Origin: an uncultured Myxococcales bacterium
GTDB lineage: Bacteria; Myxococcota_A; UBA9042
DNA length: 64,000 nucleotides
Reading direction: 5' to 3'
Assembly: GCA_903842345.1 (NCBI GenBank)
Contig: CAIMLR010000002.1
Span: forward strand, 62,001-126,000
The notes below the pieces were generated by a model. That model ran no database searches. It was not told the DNA's origin and saw nothing but the letters and a program-made list of their open reading frames with translations. This document shows positions 10,701 through 18,654 of the stretch, one piece after another. The position numbers and the translations under genes are program-made. Position 1 is the first letter of the stretch; the number at the start of each line of letters is the position of its first letter.

Positions 10701-11230
10701 TCCTGGCGCTGCTTGTGCACGCCGGCGGATCGACCCAACTCGGCTCGGAGACCGCCGACCTGCCGGACTGGGCGCGCTTCCAGCTCGGCGGCATCCAGGG
10801 CCTGCGCGGGTACGCCGATCTCGCGGTCAAGGAGTACCTGGCCGACGGCACGACCAAGTCGCTCGACAAGTCCGGCCTGCCGGTCTCGTCCAACGGCGAC
10901 GCGTACCACACCAAGCAGGGCGGCAACTTCATCGTCAACGGCTCCACGGAGCTGCGCTTCCCGATCCTGCGCGACAGCGGCGTATGGGGCGCCGGCTTCT
11001 GGGATTGGGGCGCGATCGCCGACACGGGCTCCGAATTCTACCCCACGAGCATCCGCCACGGCGTGGGCGTCGGCTTGCGCTGGCTGCTGTCCGGGCAAAT
11101 TCCCATCCGCATCGACTACGGCTTCGCGATCGGTCGCCGCGTGCGGGACATCCAGAATACCGGGCTGGTCAAGACGCAGACGCTGGATGATTTTGGCGCA
11201 CTGAGCTTTAGCGTGCTGTACAGCTTCTAG
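7715..11230 (+). CDS. large Omp85-family outer-membrane protein (TamA/BamA-like)
   Basis: A 1171-residue protein starting at the ATG 10 bases after the tamB-like stop. It has a signal peptide (hydrophobic stretch ending in WPHAAAAA), a long periplasmic part of several POTRA-like modules to about residue 740, and a C-terminal barrel. The barrel carries the GLRGY motif at residues 1029-1033, the L6 loop signature of Omp85 proteins, and ends in Phe. Typical TamA is about 580 residues and BamA about 800, so this protein has an extended POTRA region (roughly five or six units by eye). Because of the tight pairing with the tamB-like gene I read it as the outer-membrane half of a TAM-type machine. 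It could instead be a BamA paralogue; a second BamA elsewhere in the genome would settle this. Confidence 0.88.
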   Translation: MADHNLQPTPRAHLVLWAIALAALWPHAAAAANPPMPGASSPATLPRTATETELPHDPSAAAETAQHAAAVSQSGAAESEQRCLKRPIGGVQWQGCAGTRCEEEDDRKQIESLMDLRLGGIVSRGVLSRAASRVMQLGFFATVQVDCRVDGYDHAQIRWTVQGNHFVRRVEFAGNAAVFEDELRAKLVIRPGDILNPETLDGSHALTLQRTAIEGLYQRYGFDAAKVEIAAVPFVGGRPDELRLILAIDEGIKQRVAATRFRLEPLAPPSDAEEHAGLVCPKVSERAIRDVSELQNVEVFTRRAANKAKNNIRTYLRRLGFGNPNVGIPEPKDNIVDITVRPGRCHLLRVYVREEPGQYDKSGFHLVTQDDDQALYDALPFGESGLFEFEEADRGRTALAGVLENRGYLFADVRLDLRPVPPPLDHQVESAITYYVTTGFVSQIRGIQFPGGEGLDIDQMKSVMATKAYDLLNTGGFLQINQLLADLDALRQSYMAAGYFTFGYDLHLPEGVTTTTGYQRLVTVTPQGERYDYLYKDKGFRIRRPAGEDFVYIEVPVRPGLRTHLGALSVDGTHELAEREVRRALALEAGQVVSIDLLNQAVSLVDQQYKNTGFFRARISAFCTAHSPDRPETACTFEAMRAETVDVRLHVEEGERVEIGEVFVRGNFETHLDVILRDMPKSGQAFSAATLFESQRRLRNLGLFGQVTFDYIGDDETPPRQRLGVVVQVAENSFRWMEYAVGVQTINASHSATERTVAPLLDSVGQATAAGDRAASAYNQGMTLNLPNLLLTGEAAWVNRNFFGLGKQMRIPLKVGFARSPTCGEGIIACDQQTVLDTIRLLSFTPTYSDSRLFGSDVTLNLTAPYFIHDYASGVVDLDRTGALVQLARRFGKVALAVAFDAGFIRTRLPSVTTPDNGFRLEPQFQISPTLTWDRTDSPLNPTRGFYLSSSLQYINAYKQVVSSPNPNLIGLYEHGNYLKYEASAKGFIPFGQMAVLALLVHAGGSTQLGSETADLPDWARFQLGGIQGLRGYADLAVKEYLADGTTKSLDKSGLPVSSNGDAYHTKQGGNFIVNGSTELRFPILRDSGVWGAGFWDWGAIADTGSEFYPTSIRHGVGVGLRWLLSGQIPIRIDYGFAIGRRVRDIQNTGLVKTQTLDDFGALSFSVLYSF

Positions 11231-11286
11231 CCATCCGGAACGAGCGGGAAGCCGAAGGTTTGGCGTCCGCGCGGCTGCGCCTTCCG

Positions 11287-13683
11287 TCAGTTCACCAGCG
11301 CCGCGCTTGCGCCCGGCTTGGCGAGAAACGGCCCCAGCGAGCTCGGCAACTTCGCCGGCCGCGACAGCAAGTCGCGCTGGATTTCCTGCCACTCCGGATA
11401 CAGCCACGCGTACGTCTGCGCGGTCGCGGTCACCTGCATCACGTACGCGCGCGTGGCCGGATACGGAATCGCCTCGACGAACACGTCCGTCGGCTGCGTC
11501 CCCGCCTTCTTGACCCACGCCTGGACAGCGTAGGGCCCGGCGTTGTACGCGGCCGCGGCGAGCGCCTGATTGTTGCGGTAGAAACCCAGCAGCTGCGTCA
11601 GGTACAGCGCGCCGATGTGCAGATTGGTCTGCGGCTGCTTCAACCCGCCCACGCCCGGTGCCGGCAGGTCGTAGACGCCCGCGATCATCCGCGCCGCCGA
11701 CGGCAGCAGTTGCACGAGGCCATACGCGCCCGCTTTGGACACGGCGGTCGGCACAAACGCGCTCTCGTGGCGCATGATGGCGTACAGGAAGCTCTTGGAA
11801 ATGTCAGCGGTCTTCGCCGCGCTCTCCGCTTCCGGATAGAACGCCCGCGGAAAACTCTGCCGCCACATGCCCGCGGTCGAATCGTCCGGCCGCGCCGCGC
11901 GCCGGGTGTGCCGCTCCATGACCGCATACGCCGCCTTCTTGTGGCCTTCGAGATCGTAGAGCGTCGCGAGCAATTGCACGCCATCGCGCGGCAGCCCGCG
12001 GGACAGCCCATCGCGCAGCAGCGTCTTGGCCTCGGTGTGCAAGCCCATGCGCACCAGCAGCGCCGCTTCATCCAGCGCTTGATGCCGCGCCACGCGCAGC
12101 CGATCCAGCGACAGCGCCTGCACCGCCGACCCATCGGCCGGCCCCGGCGGCGGCCCCTGCACCCGCGTCGCGCGATCCGGCCGCATTTCCCGCATCCGGT
12201 CCAGCGCGATCACGCCGTAGTACGTCTGGGCATACGTCTGCGCGACGGTCGTCCACGCGTCCAGCGCCGCGTCCTTCTGGCCCATCTGCGCCAGCGTGCG
12301 GCCTTGCCAGTAGAGCGCCTTGGCGCGCCAGGACTGCCACGAGCCGGTCCAGAGGTGGCCAAAATCCTTGTCGAGTTGCACAAAATGCTGCAGCGCCTCC
12401 GGCCACCGCTTGGCGCGGAACTCCGTGAAGCCGAGGTTCCACAGCACCAGCTCGCGTTCGTCCGCCGCCGGGTGCTGCGCGAGCACATTCTGCAGGGCTT
12501 CCGCCGCCAGCTTGGGTTCGTCCACGTTGGCGTAGAGCTTGTGCAGCCGCTGGAGCGCGCGCGCCTGCGTCTCGTCGCCTGCCGGCAGCTGCGCGATGCG
12601 TTCCAGGATCGCGATTGCCGCGCGGTCGCCGCCTGCCTTGCCCACCGCGTCGCCGAGCACGAGCAGGGCGCGTGCCTGCTGCACCGGATCGCCCAGCTTC
12701 TCGACCGCCTGCTTCAGGAGCGCAATCGCCTGCGGCCGGGTGTTCTTCTCGCGGGCCTTGAGCGCGCCCGTCACGTACAGCCGGAGGCCATCGCCATCCT
12801 CCGTCACGCTCTCCGCTTCGCGCAGCCACGCCCGCAGCTCGGTCTCCTTGCTCGACTGCCGCCGCAGGATCCGTTCGATTTGGTCGGCCGCGCTGGGCAC
12901 GGCATCCAGCGCCTTGAGCGCCGAAAAAGCCTCGTGGGCCGTCGGTTCGATGTCCAGCTGCCACGCCTCGCGCAGCCGCTGCGTCGCCAACTCCGTCTTG
13001 CCCGCACGCTGCGCGACCTGGCCTTCCAGGAGCGACCACCATGCGCGCAACGGCTTGGCCAACGCGTCGGGTTTGATCCGGTCCAAGGCGTCCCGCGCCG
13101 GTCCCGTCTGGCCCCGCGCCAACTCCAGCGCCGCCATCTCCAGCGTCGCTGCGTCGCGATCGACATGCCACGGCGCGATCGCCGCCAACTGCGCCAGCGC
13201 CTCGTCCTCATCCTTGCGCTTCAACGCCAGCTCCGCGAGGTGCCGCCGCGCCCGCTGCGCCATCGGTCCGGACTGCGCCAGCCGTTGCCAGGCCGCCTGC
13301 GCGCCGTGCCAGTCCTTCTGCGCCTCCAGCGCCATCGCCTGCAGCGTCACGACCGCCGTTTGCATCGGATTGCGCAGCGGCGATCGCAGGATGTCGTGGC
13401 TCAGCGTCACCGCCTGACCGTACTGCCGCTTGCGAAACGCTTCGAACAGCGCCGCATAGCGCGGATCCTCGCCGTTCAAGGTCTTGAAATCATAAAGGCC
13501 TTCAGTCGAGACTGGCACCGGAGGCGCGGCTTCAGCGGGCTCGTCCGCGTCAAGCGTGACGGCTTCGTCGTCATCGCCAAAGTCTGCGGCAAGGGCCGGC
13601 GCCGCAAAGCTCACGACAAGGCAAAACGCCAGCACTTTCAAGGGCTTGACTGGCAAAAAGCGCTGGTCAGCGAGAACGCGCAT
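11287..13683 (-). CDS. soluble lytic murein transglycosylase (SLT family)
   Basis: A 798-residue exported protein. Residues 1-32 form a signal peptide ending APALA. Residues about 60-590 are helical with TPR-like repeats, as in the superhelical ring of Slt70-type enzymes. The C-terminal SLT domain holds the catalytic Glu in RHESAF (E640), followed by GAYGLVQLLPSAA and AAYNAGPYAVQAW, all diagnostic of lytic transglycosylases of this family. These enzymes cleave the MurNAc-GlcNAc bond of peptidoglycan to form 1,6-anhydro ends. I prefer the ATG at 13683 because it gives a normal signal peptide; an ATG at 13752 would add 23 residues before it. The gene lies convergent to the Omp85 gene and downstream of a zinc-ribbon membrane protein gene. 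Confidence 0.9.
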   Translation of the reverse strand: MRVLADQRFLPVKPLKVLAFCLVVSFAAPALAADFGDDDEAVTLDADEPAEAAPPVPVSTEGLYDFKTLNGEDPRYAALFEAFRKRQYGQAVTLSHDILRSPLRNPMQTAVVTLQAMALEAQKDWHGAQAAWQRLAQSGPMAQRARRHLAELALKRKDEDEALAQLAAIAPWHVDRDAATLEMAALELARGQTGPARDALDRIKPDALAKPLRAWWSLLEGQVAQRAGKTELATQRLREAWQLDIEPTAHEAFSALKALDAVPSAADQIERILRRQSSKETELRAWLREAESVTEDGDGLRLYVTGALKAREKNTRPQAIALLKQAVEKLGDPVQQARALLVLGDAVGKAGGDRAAIAILERIAQLPAGDETQARALQRLHKLYANVDEPKLAAEALQNVLAQHPAADERELVLWNLGFTEFRAKRWPEALQHFVQLDKDFGHLWTGSWQSWRAKALYWQGRTLAQMGQKDAALDAWTTVAQTYAQTYYGVIALDRMREMRPDRATRVQGPPPGPADGSAVQALSLDRLRVARHQALDEAALLVRMGLHTEAKTLLRDGLSRGLPRDGVQLLATLYDLEGHKKAAYAVMERHTRRAARPDDSTAGMWRQSFPRAFYPEAESAAKTADISKSFLYAIMRHESAFVPTAVSKAGAYGLVQLLPSAARMIAGVYDLPAPGVGGLKQPQTNLHIGALYLTQLLGFYRNNQALAAAAYNAGPYAVQAWVKKAGTQPTDVFVEAIPYPATRAYVMQVTATAQTYAWLYPEWQEIQRDLLSRPAKLPSSLGPFLAKPGASAALVN

Positions 13684-13765
13684 CGCTCGACGGTACGCCC
13701 AAGCGCCGGGTTCGGCAAGAATCACGTGCCGAACGCTGGCGGCGAGGCTCATGCCCCAGCGGCGA

Positions 13766-15367
13766 TCAATTCGCCTTCGGGCACTTGTAGTCTTTCATGA
13801 TCAGGTCGCGCCACGCCTTGAACTCCGGATCGTCTTCCAGCTTCAGCGCGATCTCGCGTTTTTCCTTCGTGAACATCAGCTGTTCCCACAGCAGGTCGTC
13901 GGAATCTTTCTTGCCCTGATCCGGCTTGCCCTTCCACTCCGGCGCTTCTTTCATGCACTTGGACTGCTGCGTGTACTGCATGTAGCGGTTGGCCAGCACG
14001 CGCGGCGTCGGCGTCAGGTCAAAAGCGGCGTTGTCGATCAAGTACTTGCCGTCCGGCGTGCGTTTGAACTTGCGCGTCGTCCAGCCCTCTTTCTCCAGCT
14101 TCTTGATGTCCAGGTCCGGCGGCGACGGATCGTCGTAGAACAGCACTTTGCGCGGCAGGTAGCCCGGCGCGGTCAACTCGATTTCATACACCCAGGTCGA
14201 AACCGCCACCGTCTTGACCGACGTCGCCGGATCCTTGACGACGTTGCCCTCGGCATCCTTCTTGGGCGTGTTCTTCATCTCTTCGATCTTCTTGATGTCT
14301 TCCCAGGTCAGGCGCTTCTTGTTGCCGTCTTCCTGCTCTTTTTCAAGCAGCGGCAGCGTCGCGAGCGACATCGGCATCTGCAGTTCCTTGTTGGGCTTGG
14401 GCTCCCACGTGATCGGCCCCACGTGCGGCGGGCTCGGCGGCACGGCCGGCGGCGGCGGCGGTTCATCGGCCTTGGGCGGCGCGGGCGGCGGCGGCGGCGT
14501 GGGCGCCGGATCGTTCGCGTGCTTCTCTTTCCACGCGTCTTCCGTCATGAAGGAAATCACGCCCTTGGACGTGCCGTCTTCCGCCTTCGGCATCTGCTTG
14601 AAATCGCCGACCTTCTTGGTCTTCAGCACGCGGTTGTCGCCCGCTGAGCCGGCCTTCACGATGCACTTCTTGTTGCCCTCGGCGCCGGTGCACTCGTAGT
14701 TGGCCGGGCAATCCGCCTGCGCCTTGCACGGCACGCTGCCGCTGACGCGGGCGATAAACGACGAACGATCTTCCTCATAGCGCTTCTGCACGATGAGCAC
14801 CGACGTGTCCTTCGGCGGGTCGAAATTCAGGTCAAACTGGCCGTAACGCGCGGTCATCAGGTTGATTTCTTCTTCCTTCTCCTTGCACTCGATCTCCGCC
14901 TGGCGGTCTTCATCGGTGATGCACTTGTCCGCTTTGCCCAGCAGATTGCATTGGATGCGCGAGGAAAGCTCGTCGTCCGTGGAGATCTTGACCACGATGC
15001 CCAACACCAGCGCGCCCAGCGCCAGCAGCGCGATCAGGGCGATCGGCGGCGCCTTCTTGACCGGCAGTGCGTCGGCTTCCGGCATCTCCAGGCGATCCTC
15101 GCGGTCGAGCTGGTCCTTGGAGTGGTCGTCCTCGTCGTCCTTGTCCAACAGGTGCGCCAACGGATCCTCGAACTTGCCACCCGCGTGCTTGGCCTTGTGC
15201 GCGTGGTGGTCGGTCGGATCCGGCTCGTCGAGCACGTCTGCCTTGGGCACCGGCGTCTCTGAAATCTTGGCGTTGGCCGCAACGGAAGTACCGCAGCCGG
15301 CGCAAAACTTGGCGCCTTCATTGAGAGGTGCACCGCACTCGGGGCAGAACTTGGGCGTGGTCGACAT
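13766..15367 (-). CDS. zinc-ribbon, single-pass membrane protein with Pro-rich periplasmic part
   Basis: A 533-residue protein of unknown function. It opens with a zinc ribbon made of two knuckles, FCPECG and FCAGCG (residues 8-26), then an acidic linker. One membrane helix follows (about residues 107-127), then a large C-terminal part with four scattered Cys near residues 140-230 and a run of PPPPP-type prolines around residues 305-340. The ribbon would be cytoplasmic and the rest periplasmic. An ATG at 15367 with AAGGA 9 bases upstream fixes the start. The segment 'WVYEIELTAPGYLPRKV' near residue 400 looks like a PEGA-type beta domain, but I am not sure. Its downstream neighbour is a lytic transglycosylase 83 bases away, hinting at a wall-related role without proving it. 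Confidence 0.75.
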   Translation of the reverse strand: MSTTPKFCPECGAPLNEGAKFCAGCGTSVAANAKISETPVPKADVLDEPDPTDHHAHKAKHAGGKFEDPLAHLLDKDDEDDHSKDQLDREDRLEMPEADALPVKKAPPIALIALLALGALVLGIVVKISTDDELSSRIQCNLLGKADKCITDEDRQAEIECKEKEEEINLMTARYGQFDLNFDPPKDTSVLIVQKRYEEDRSSFIARVSGSVPCKAQADCPANYECTGAEGNKKCIVKAGSAGDNRVLKTKKVGDFKQMPKAEDGTSKGVISFMTEDAWKEKHANDPAPTPPPPPAPPKADEPPPPPAVPPSPPHVGPITWEPKPNKELQMPMSLATLPLLEKEQEDGNKKRLTWEDIKKIEEMKNTPKKDAEGNVVKDPATSVKTVAVSTWVYEIELTAPGYLPRKVLFYDDPSPPDLDIKKLEKEGWTTRKFKRTPDGKYLIDNAAFDLTPTPRVLANRYMQYTQQSKCMKEAPEWKGKPDQGKKDSDDLLWEQLMFTKEKREIALKLEDDPEFKAWRDLIMKDYKCPKAN

Positions 15368-15444
15368 GGCTCAATTCCTTTCTGGCAACGCGGTGCAAAG
15401 TACACCGCCCGGGGCGCGAATGCTGGCAAGCATGCGCTGCAACG

Positions 15445-16446
15445 TCAAGCCAGTCCCGTCAGGTAACTCCACGCGATTCGCGCCGCCAATCGCGCCGTCG
15501 CGCCATCGACGTCAAACCGCGGATTCAGTTCGTAAATGCCCAGTTGCGTGACGCACGGCAGGGCGCCAAGACGCGCCGCGGCGCGCAGTACGGCTCCAGG
15601 CGCCACGCCAACGACGCCCGGCGCACTCACACCCGGTGCGCAACTTTGTGGAAACGCGTCCAGATCGACCGAAAGCGACAAGCCGGCATGGCTGGCCGCG
15701 AGCGCCGCGAGGAGATCCGTCAGGGCCAGTCCCGCCGCGCGATCGCCGTCCGGCAATTCGTCCCAGAACACCGTGCGCGCGCCCTGGCCGTCGAGGAACT
15801 GCAGGTGGGCGACCGCGTTGGCGGCGCGCTGCAGGCCCCATTGCACCAAGCTCGCGCCATCCAACCGCGCCACCGGATCCAGCAGCAGGCGGCGAAACGG
15901 CGTCCCGGAATGCGGTTCACCGGTATGCGGCCGCACATCCGCGTGGGCGTCGACGTTCACCACCGCCACGCGGGCGTCCGCCTGCCCGTCCGCGAGCCAG
16001 CGCGCGAGGCCCAGCACTTCGCCGTACGCGTGATCGTGACCACCGCCGATGACGACAAGCCGCGCCAGCGGAAAGCGGTTGCGCAACACACCGACGATCT
16101 CCGCAAGGCGGGCATGGGTCTCGCCCGTGTTCTCCGCGCCCATCAGGTCGCCCGCGGACAGCACGGAGTCCGGGCCAAATTGCGGCGGCGCGGGCAGGCG
16201 GGAGAAATAGTCGCGAAATTTCGCCGGGCCATCCGACGCGCCGTGGCGACCGCCGTTCAGCTTGACGCCGCGATCGTCCGCCACGCCCAGCAGGATCGCC
16301 CGCACGAGGTTGGGATTGGGCGCCGCGTCCAAGCCAATCGTCCGGCTTGCCATGCGCGGATCGTCCCGCCGCACCTTGCCGTGGGGCTTGTGCCCGCCCG
16401 GTTGCATCAGGGAATCCGTGCGGATAAAGCGCAATGTGTCCGACAT
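15445..16446 (-). CDS. hutG: formimidoylglutamase (arginase/ureohydrolase family)
   Basis: A 333-residue cytoplasmic metalloenzyme. The binuclear manganese ligands of the ureohydrolase fold are all present: GGGHDH, NVDAHADVRP and SVDLDAF. The 'HADVRP' and 'HSGTPFR' sequences favour formimidoylglutamase over arginase or agmatinase. The reaction is N-formimino-L-glutamate plus water to glutamate and formamide, the last step of histidine degradation. The substrate would be made by the pathway that includes the hutI product at 41352-42635, 25 kb away on the opposite strand. GAGG lies 5 bases before the ATG. The gene begins 6 bases after the stop of the TPR lipoprotein gene, so the two are probably co-transcribed. 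Confidence 0.85.
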   Translation of the reverse strand: MSDTLRFIRTDSLMQPGGHKPHGKVRRDDPRMASRTIGLDAAPNPNLVRAILLGVADDRGVKLNGGRHGASDGPAKFRDYFSRLPAPPQFGPDSVLSAGDLMGAENTGETHARLAEIVGVLRNRFPLARLVVIGGGHDHAYGEVLGLARWLADGQADARVAVVNVDAHADVRPHTGEPHSGTPFRRLLLDPVARLDGASLVQWGLQRAANAVAHLQFLDGQGARTVFWDELPDGDRAAGLALTDLLAALAASHAGLSLSVDLDAFPQSCAPGVSAPGVVGVAPGAVLRAAARLGALPCVTQLGIYELNPRFDVDGATARLAARIAWSYLTGLA

Positions 16447-16452
16447 GCTGCC

Positions 16453-17640
16453 TCAGGGCGCCGGTGCCGGCGGCTCGTCTTTCTTGGGCTGCGGCTGGAT
16501 CGCGCCGACCTGCAACAAGCGCGCCCGCCGCGCCTGGTTGCGCTCAATCGTCTCCATCATGCGCGACAGGCCGTTCTCCGACTTGCTCACCCAATCCGAT
16601 TCCGACGCGCCCAGCGTCTTGCCCAGCTCGATGTTCTTGCGGTAGATGATGACCGCGCGTTTCGCCAGCTTTTCCGTGTGGTTCCACAGCTCGTCGCGGT
16701 ACACGTCGGCCAACTGCTCGCCGATCTCCGGCGGCACTTCGGCGTTGTCGATGTCGTCGATCAACCGCGTGTACAGCCCGCCGATGTTGTGCCCCGCCGC
16801 CAGCGACCATTGTTTGTGGTGCAGCCGCACGCAGTGGTAGTAGGAATTCTCGGCTTTCAGGAACAGGTTGGCCTTGTCTTCCAGATCGCGTTTCATGCGA
16901 TCGACCGGCAACTTGAAGCGGATCGAGGCAAAAAGCTCGCGGTACAGTTCGCCGCGCTCATACGCCGCGCGCGCCACCCACTCCGATTCGCCCACGACCT
17001 GCACGTCGCGGTGATCGTTGTACAGCCTCTCGACCCGCCGGTACGCGTCGTCCGCCTGCTTGATCTCGCCCGCCGCCCGCCAGCACAGCCCCATGCGCGC
17101 CGCCGCTTCCAGCGCGTCCAGGATGCCCAGCTCGCCGCCGATCTGCATCTGCGTCGCCGGATCGTCCAGCGCGTCCCGGTACAGCACAGCCGCCGCCGTC
17201 GGGTCCTGCGCCAGCTCCAGGCTCTCCGCCTGCAGGAACAGCGCATCGCGGGCATGGCGCGTCCCGGTATTTTGCAGGCGCGCCGTGGCAAATCGCCCCG
17301 CCGCTTCTTTGTGCAGTCCCATCGCTTGCAGCGCCAGTCCGCAATTGTGCGCGATCGCGCCCAGCCCCGGCGTGTTGGGATACTCGCGCAGCAAGATGTC
17401 GAAGAGCCGGACAGCGTCCGCCCAATGCTCGGCGTGGAACTCGGCCATCGCTTGATCGACAAGCGCGTCGTGGTCCCGCACGTACGTCAGCGGTTTGCCG
17501 GTGCTGCGGTCGGTGCGGATCTCGATCGGGTCCAGCTCCACCACGTTGCGCTGAAGCGTCCCGTCGGCAGCGCGATTCTGCTGCGCCGCGCCGCAAGCGG
17601 ACGTCAGAAGCAGCAGACAAAGCCAAAGTCGCGCACTCAT
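16453..17640 (-). CDS. TPR-containing lipoprotein
   Basis: A 395-residue protein with a short lipoprotein signal (MSARLWLCLLLLTSAC). The mature part is helical and contains several tetratricopeptide-like pairs, for example around 'DAVRLFDILLREYP' and 'AIAHNCGLALQAMGLHKEAA'. It ends with a Pro/Ala-rich tail. Such proteins usually act as periplasmic scaffolds; no specific role can be read here. Two starts are possible: the ATG at 17640 used here, and one 12 codons earlier at 17676 just past the stop of the glutathione S-transferase gene. Neither has a strong ribosome site, which suggests translational coupling. The next gene, hutG, follows after 6 bases. Confidence 0.75.
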   Translation of the reverse strand: MSARLWLCLLLLTSACGAAQQNRAADGTLQRNVVELDPIEIRTDRSTGKPLTYVRDHDALVDQAMAEFHAEHWADAVRLFDILLREYPNTPGLGAIAHNCGLALQAMGLHKEAAGRFATARLQNTGTRHARDALFLQAESLELAQDPTAAAVLYRDALDDPATQMQIGGELGILDALEAAARMGLCWRAAGEIKQADDAYRRVERLYNDHRDVQVVGESEWVARAAYERGELYRELFASIRFKLPVDRMKRDLEDKANLFLKAENSYYHCVRLHHKQWSLAAGHNIGGLYTRLIDDIDNAEVPPEIGEQLADVYRDELWNHTEKLAKRAVIIYRKNIELGKTLGASESDWVSKSENGLSRMMETIERNQARRARLLQVGAIQPQPKKDEPPAPAP

Positions 17641-17680
17641 GCGGTGAGTGTGACGCAGCGCGCGCACCGCGTCCATGCGG

Positions 17681-18328
17681 TCAGTCCGTTTCGTATTTGC
17701 CAATGCGGTACGGTTCGGCGATGGCATCACGGGCGAGATCCTGCAGCGCCGGCGTGGCCAGCATCGTTGCCATGTAGACGCCCGCGGCGCCAGAAAGTTG
17801 CACGCCCCAGGTCTGGAAACGAAAGCACACGGGCGCGTACATGGCATCGGCGATTGAGAACGCGCCAAAGAGGTAGGGGCCGTCCTGACCAAAACGCGCG
17901 CGGCAATCGGTCCAGAGCGCGACGATGCGGTTGATGTCCGCCTGCACTTCCGGCGTCGGCGCCCGCGGCGTACGGCGACGGATGTTGCACTGGAAGTTCG
18001 TGCGCAGCGCCAGGAAGCCGGAATGCATCTCCGCGCTGACGGATCGCGCGATCGCGCGCGCCGCCGGATCCTGCGGCCACAGGCCGGAATGACGCTCCGC
18101 CAGATACTCGCAAATCGCCAGCGAATCCCAGACGTGCAAGTCACCGTCGACGAGCAGCGGCACCTTGCCGGACGGCGAAACCGCGCGGATTGCCGCGTCG
18201 TAGCCCGGCTCAAAGAGCGGAATCAGCTGTTCTGAAAAGGCAATTCCAAAATGGCGCAGCACCAGCCACGGCCGCATGCTCCACGACGAGTAGTTCTTGT
18301 TGCCAATGATGAGCGTGTAATGCGTCAT
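17681..18328 (-). CDS. glutathione S-transferase family protein
   Basis: A 215-residue soluble protein. The N-terminal thioredoxin-like domain starts 'LIIGNKNYSSWSMRPWLVL' and contains GKVPLLVDGDLHVWDSLAICE, the region where GSTs bind the gamma-glutamyl part of glutathione. The C-terminal half is helical with 'DGPYLFGAFSIADAMYAP', the typical GST helix-6 capping box (S/T-x-x-D). The NYSSWSxRPW start is characteristic of a widespread bacterial GST subgroup of undefined substrate. It would conjugate glutathione to, or reduce, electrophiles in the cytoplasm. It is the first gene of a minus-strand run that continues into the TPR lipoprotein and hutG genes; the upstream gap is the low-GC region at 18329-18654. 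Confidence 0.85.
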   Translation of the reverse strand: MTHYTLIIGNKNYSSWSMRPWLVLRHFGIAFSEQLIPLFEPGYDAAIRAVSPSGKVPLLVDGDLHVWDSLAICEYLAERHSGLWPQDPAARAIARSVSAEMHSGFLALRTNFQCNIRRRTPRAPTPEVQADINRIVALWTDCRARFGQDGPYLFGAFSIADAMYAPVCFRFQTWGVQLSGAAGVYMATMLATPALQDLARDAIAEPYRIGKYETD

Positions 18329-18394
18329 GGTCGGGACCTCGTTTTGCCGGTGACAGCCGAGAAGCTAAGTCAACATCGGCAAAAAACTAGCCCA

Positions 18395-18443
18395 AAAATC
18401 CCAAACCCTCCGCTTCTTCCCCTGGCGGGGTTTCAGCGGAGGG
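18395..18443 (-). terminator. Rho-independent terminator-like hairpin
   Basis: CCCTCCGCT (18406-18414) pairs with AGCGGAGGG (18435-18443), and CCCC/GGGG forms an inner stem around TGGC. On the minus strand the stem is followed by TTTGGGATTTTTGG, a good though interrupted T-tract. It is about 210 bases past the hisS stop, far for a hisS terminator, so it may end a separate short transcript. Confidence 0.5.
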
Positions 18444-18572
18444 CTTGAGATGATCCCCCGCTCTCTTCTTATTCACGGTCTGTGCCAAGTGCTGCTGGAA
18501 TCCATCAAGTCATTGATTCGTATGCTGTTATCTGTATTTTGACGGTCGCCAACTCGCTTTACCACCGCTGAT

Positions 18573-18591
18573 CCCCGCAAGTTTTGCGGGG
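18573..18591. terminator. perfect 8-bp hairpin beyond hisS
   Basis: CCCCGCAA (18573-18580), loop GTT, TTGCGGGG (18584-18591): a perfect inverted repeat 64 bases past the hisS stop codon. On the minus strand no T-run follows, while on the plus strand three Ts follow. It may act as a Rho-dependent or 3'-end-stabilising element for hisS. Confidence 0.45.
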
Positions 18592-18654
18592 TTTCGGTGA
18601 CAAAAAACGGCATTTGTGACAGCCCGCGTCACGACGCGGTGCGTCAGGCGCGCG

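Larger units (their letters stand above)
18329..18654. other. lower-GC intergenic region with two hairpins
   Basis: This 326-base gap between the GST start and the hisS stop is clearly richer in A and T than its surroundings, especially 18361-18410 and 18480-18545. It holds the hairpin/T-rich element at 18406-18443 and the perfect hairpin at 18573-18591. No reading frame of convincing quality and no tRNA or known RNA family was recognised. It must also contain the promoter for the minus-strand GST gene. A small RNA ending at the 18406 terminator is possible. Confidence 0.6.

Noticed and set aside
11260-13800. An 846-codon plus-strand frame opposite the lytic transglycosylase
   Set aside because: The minus frame has a signal peptide, TPR-like region and a full SLT domain; the plus frame is Arg/His-rich.
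18329-18654. tRNA or other known RNA gene in the low-GC gap
   Set aside because: No cloverleaf, T-loop GTTCRA box or other conserved RNA sequence was found.
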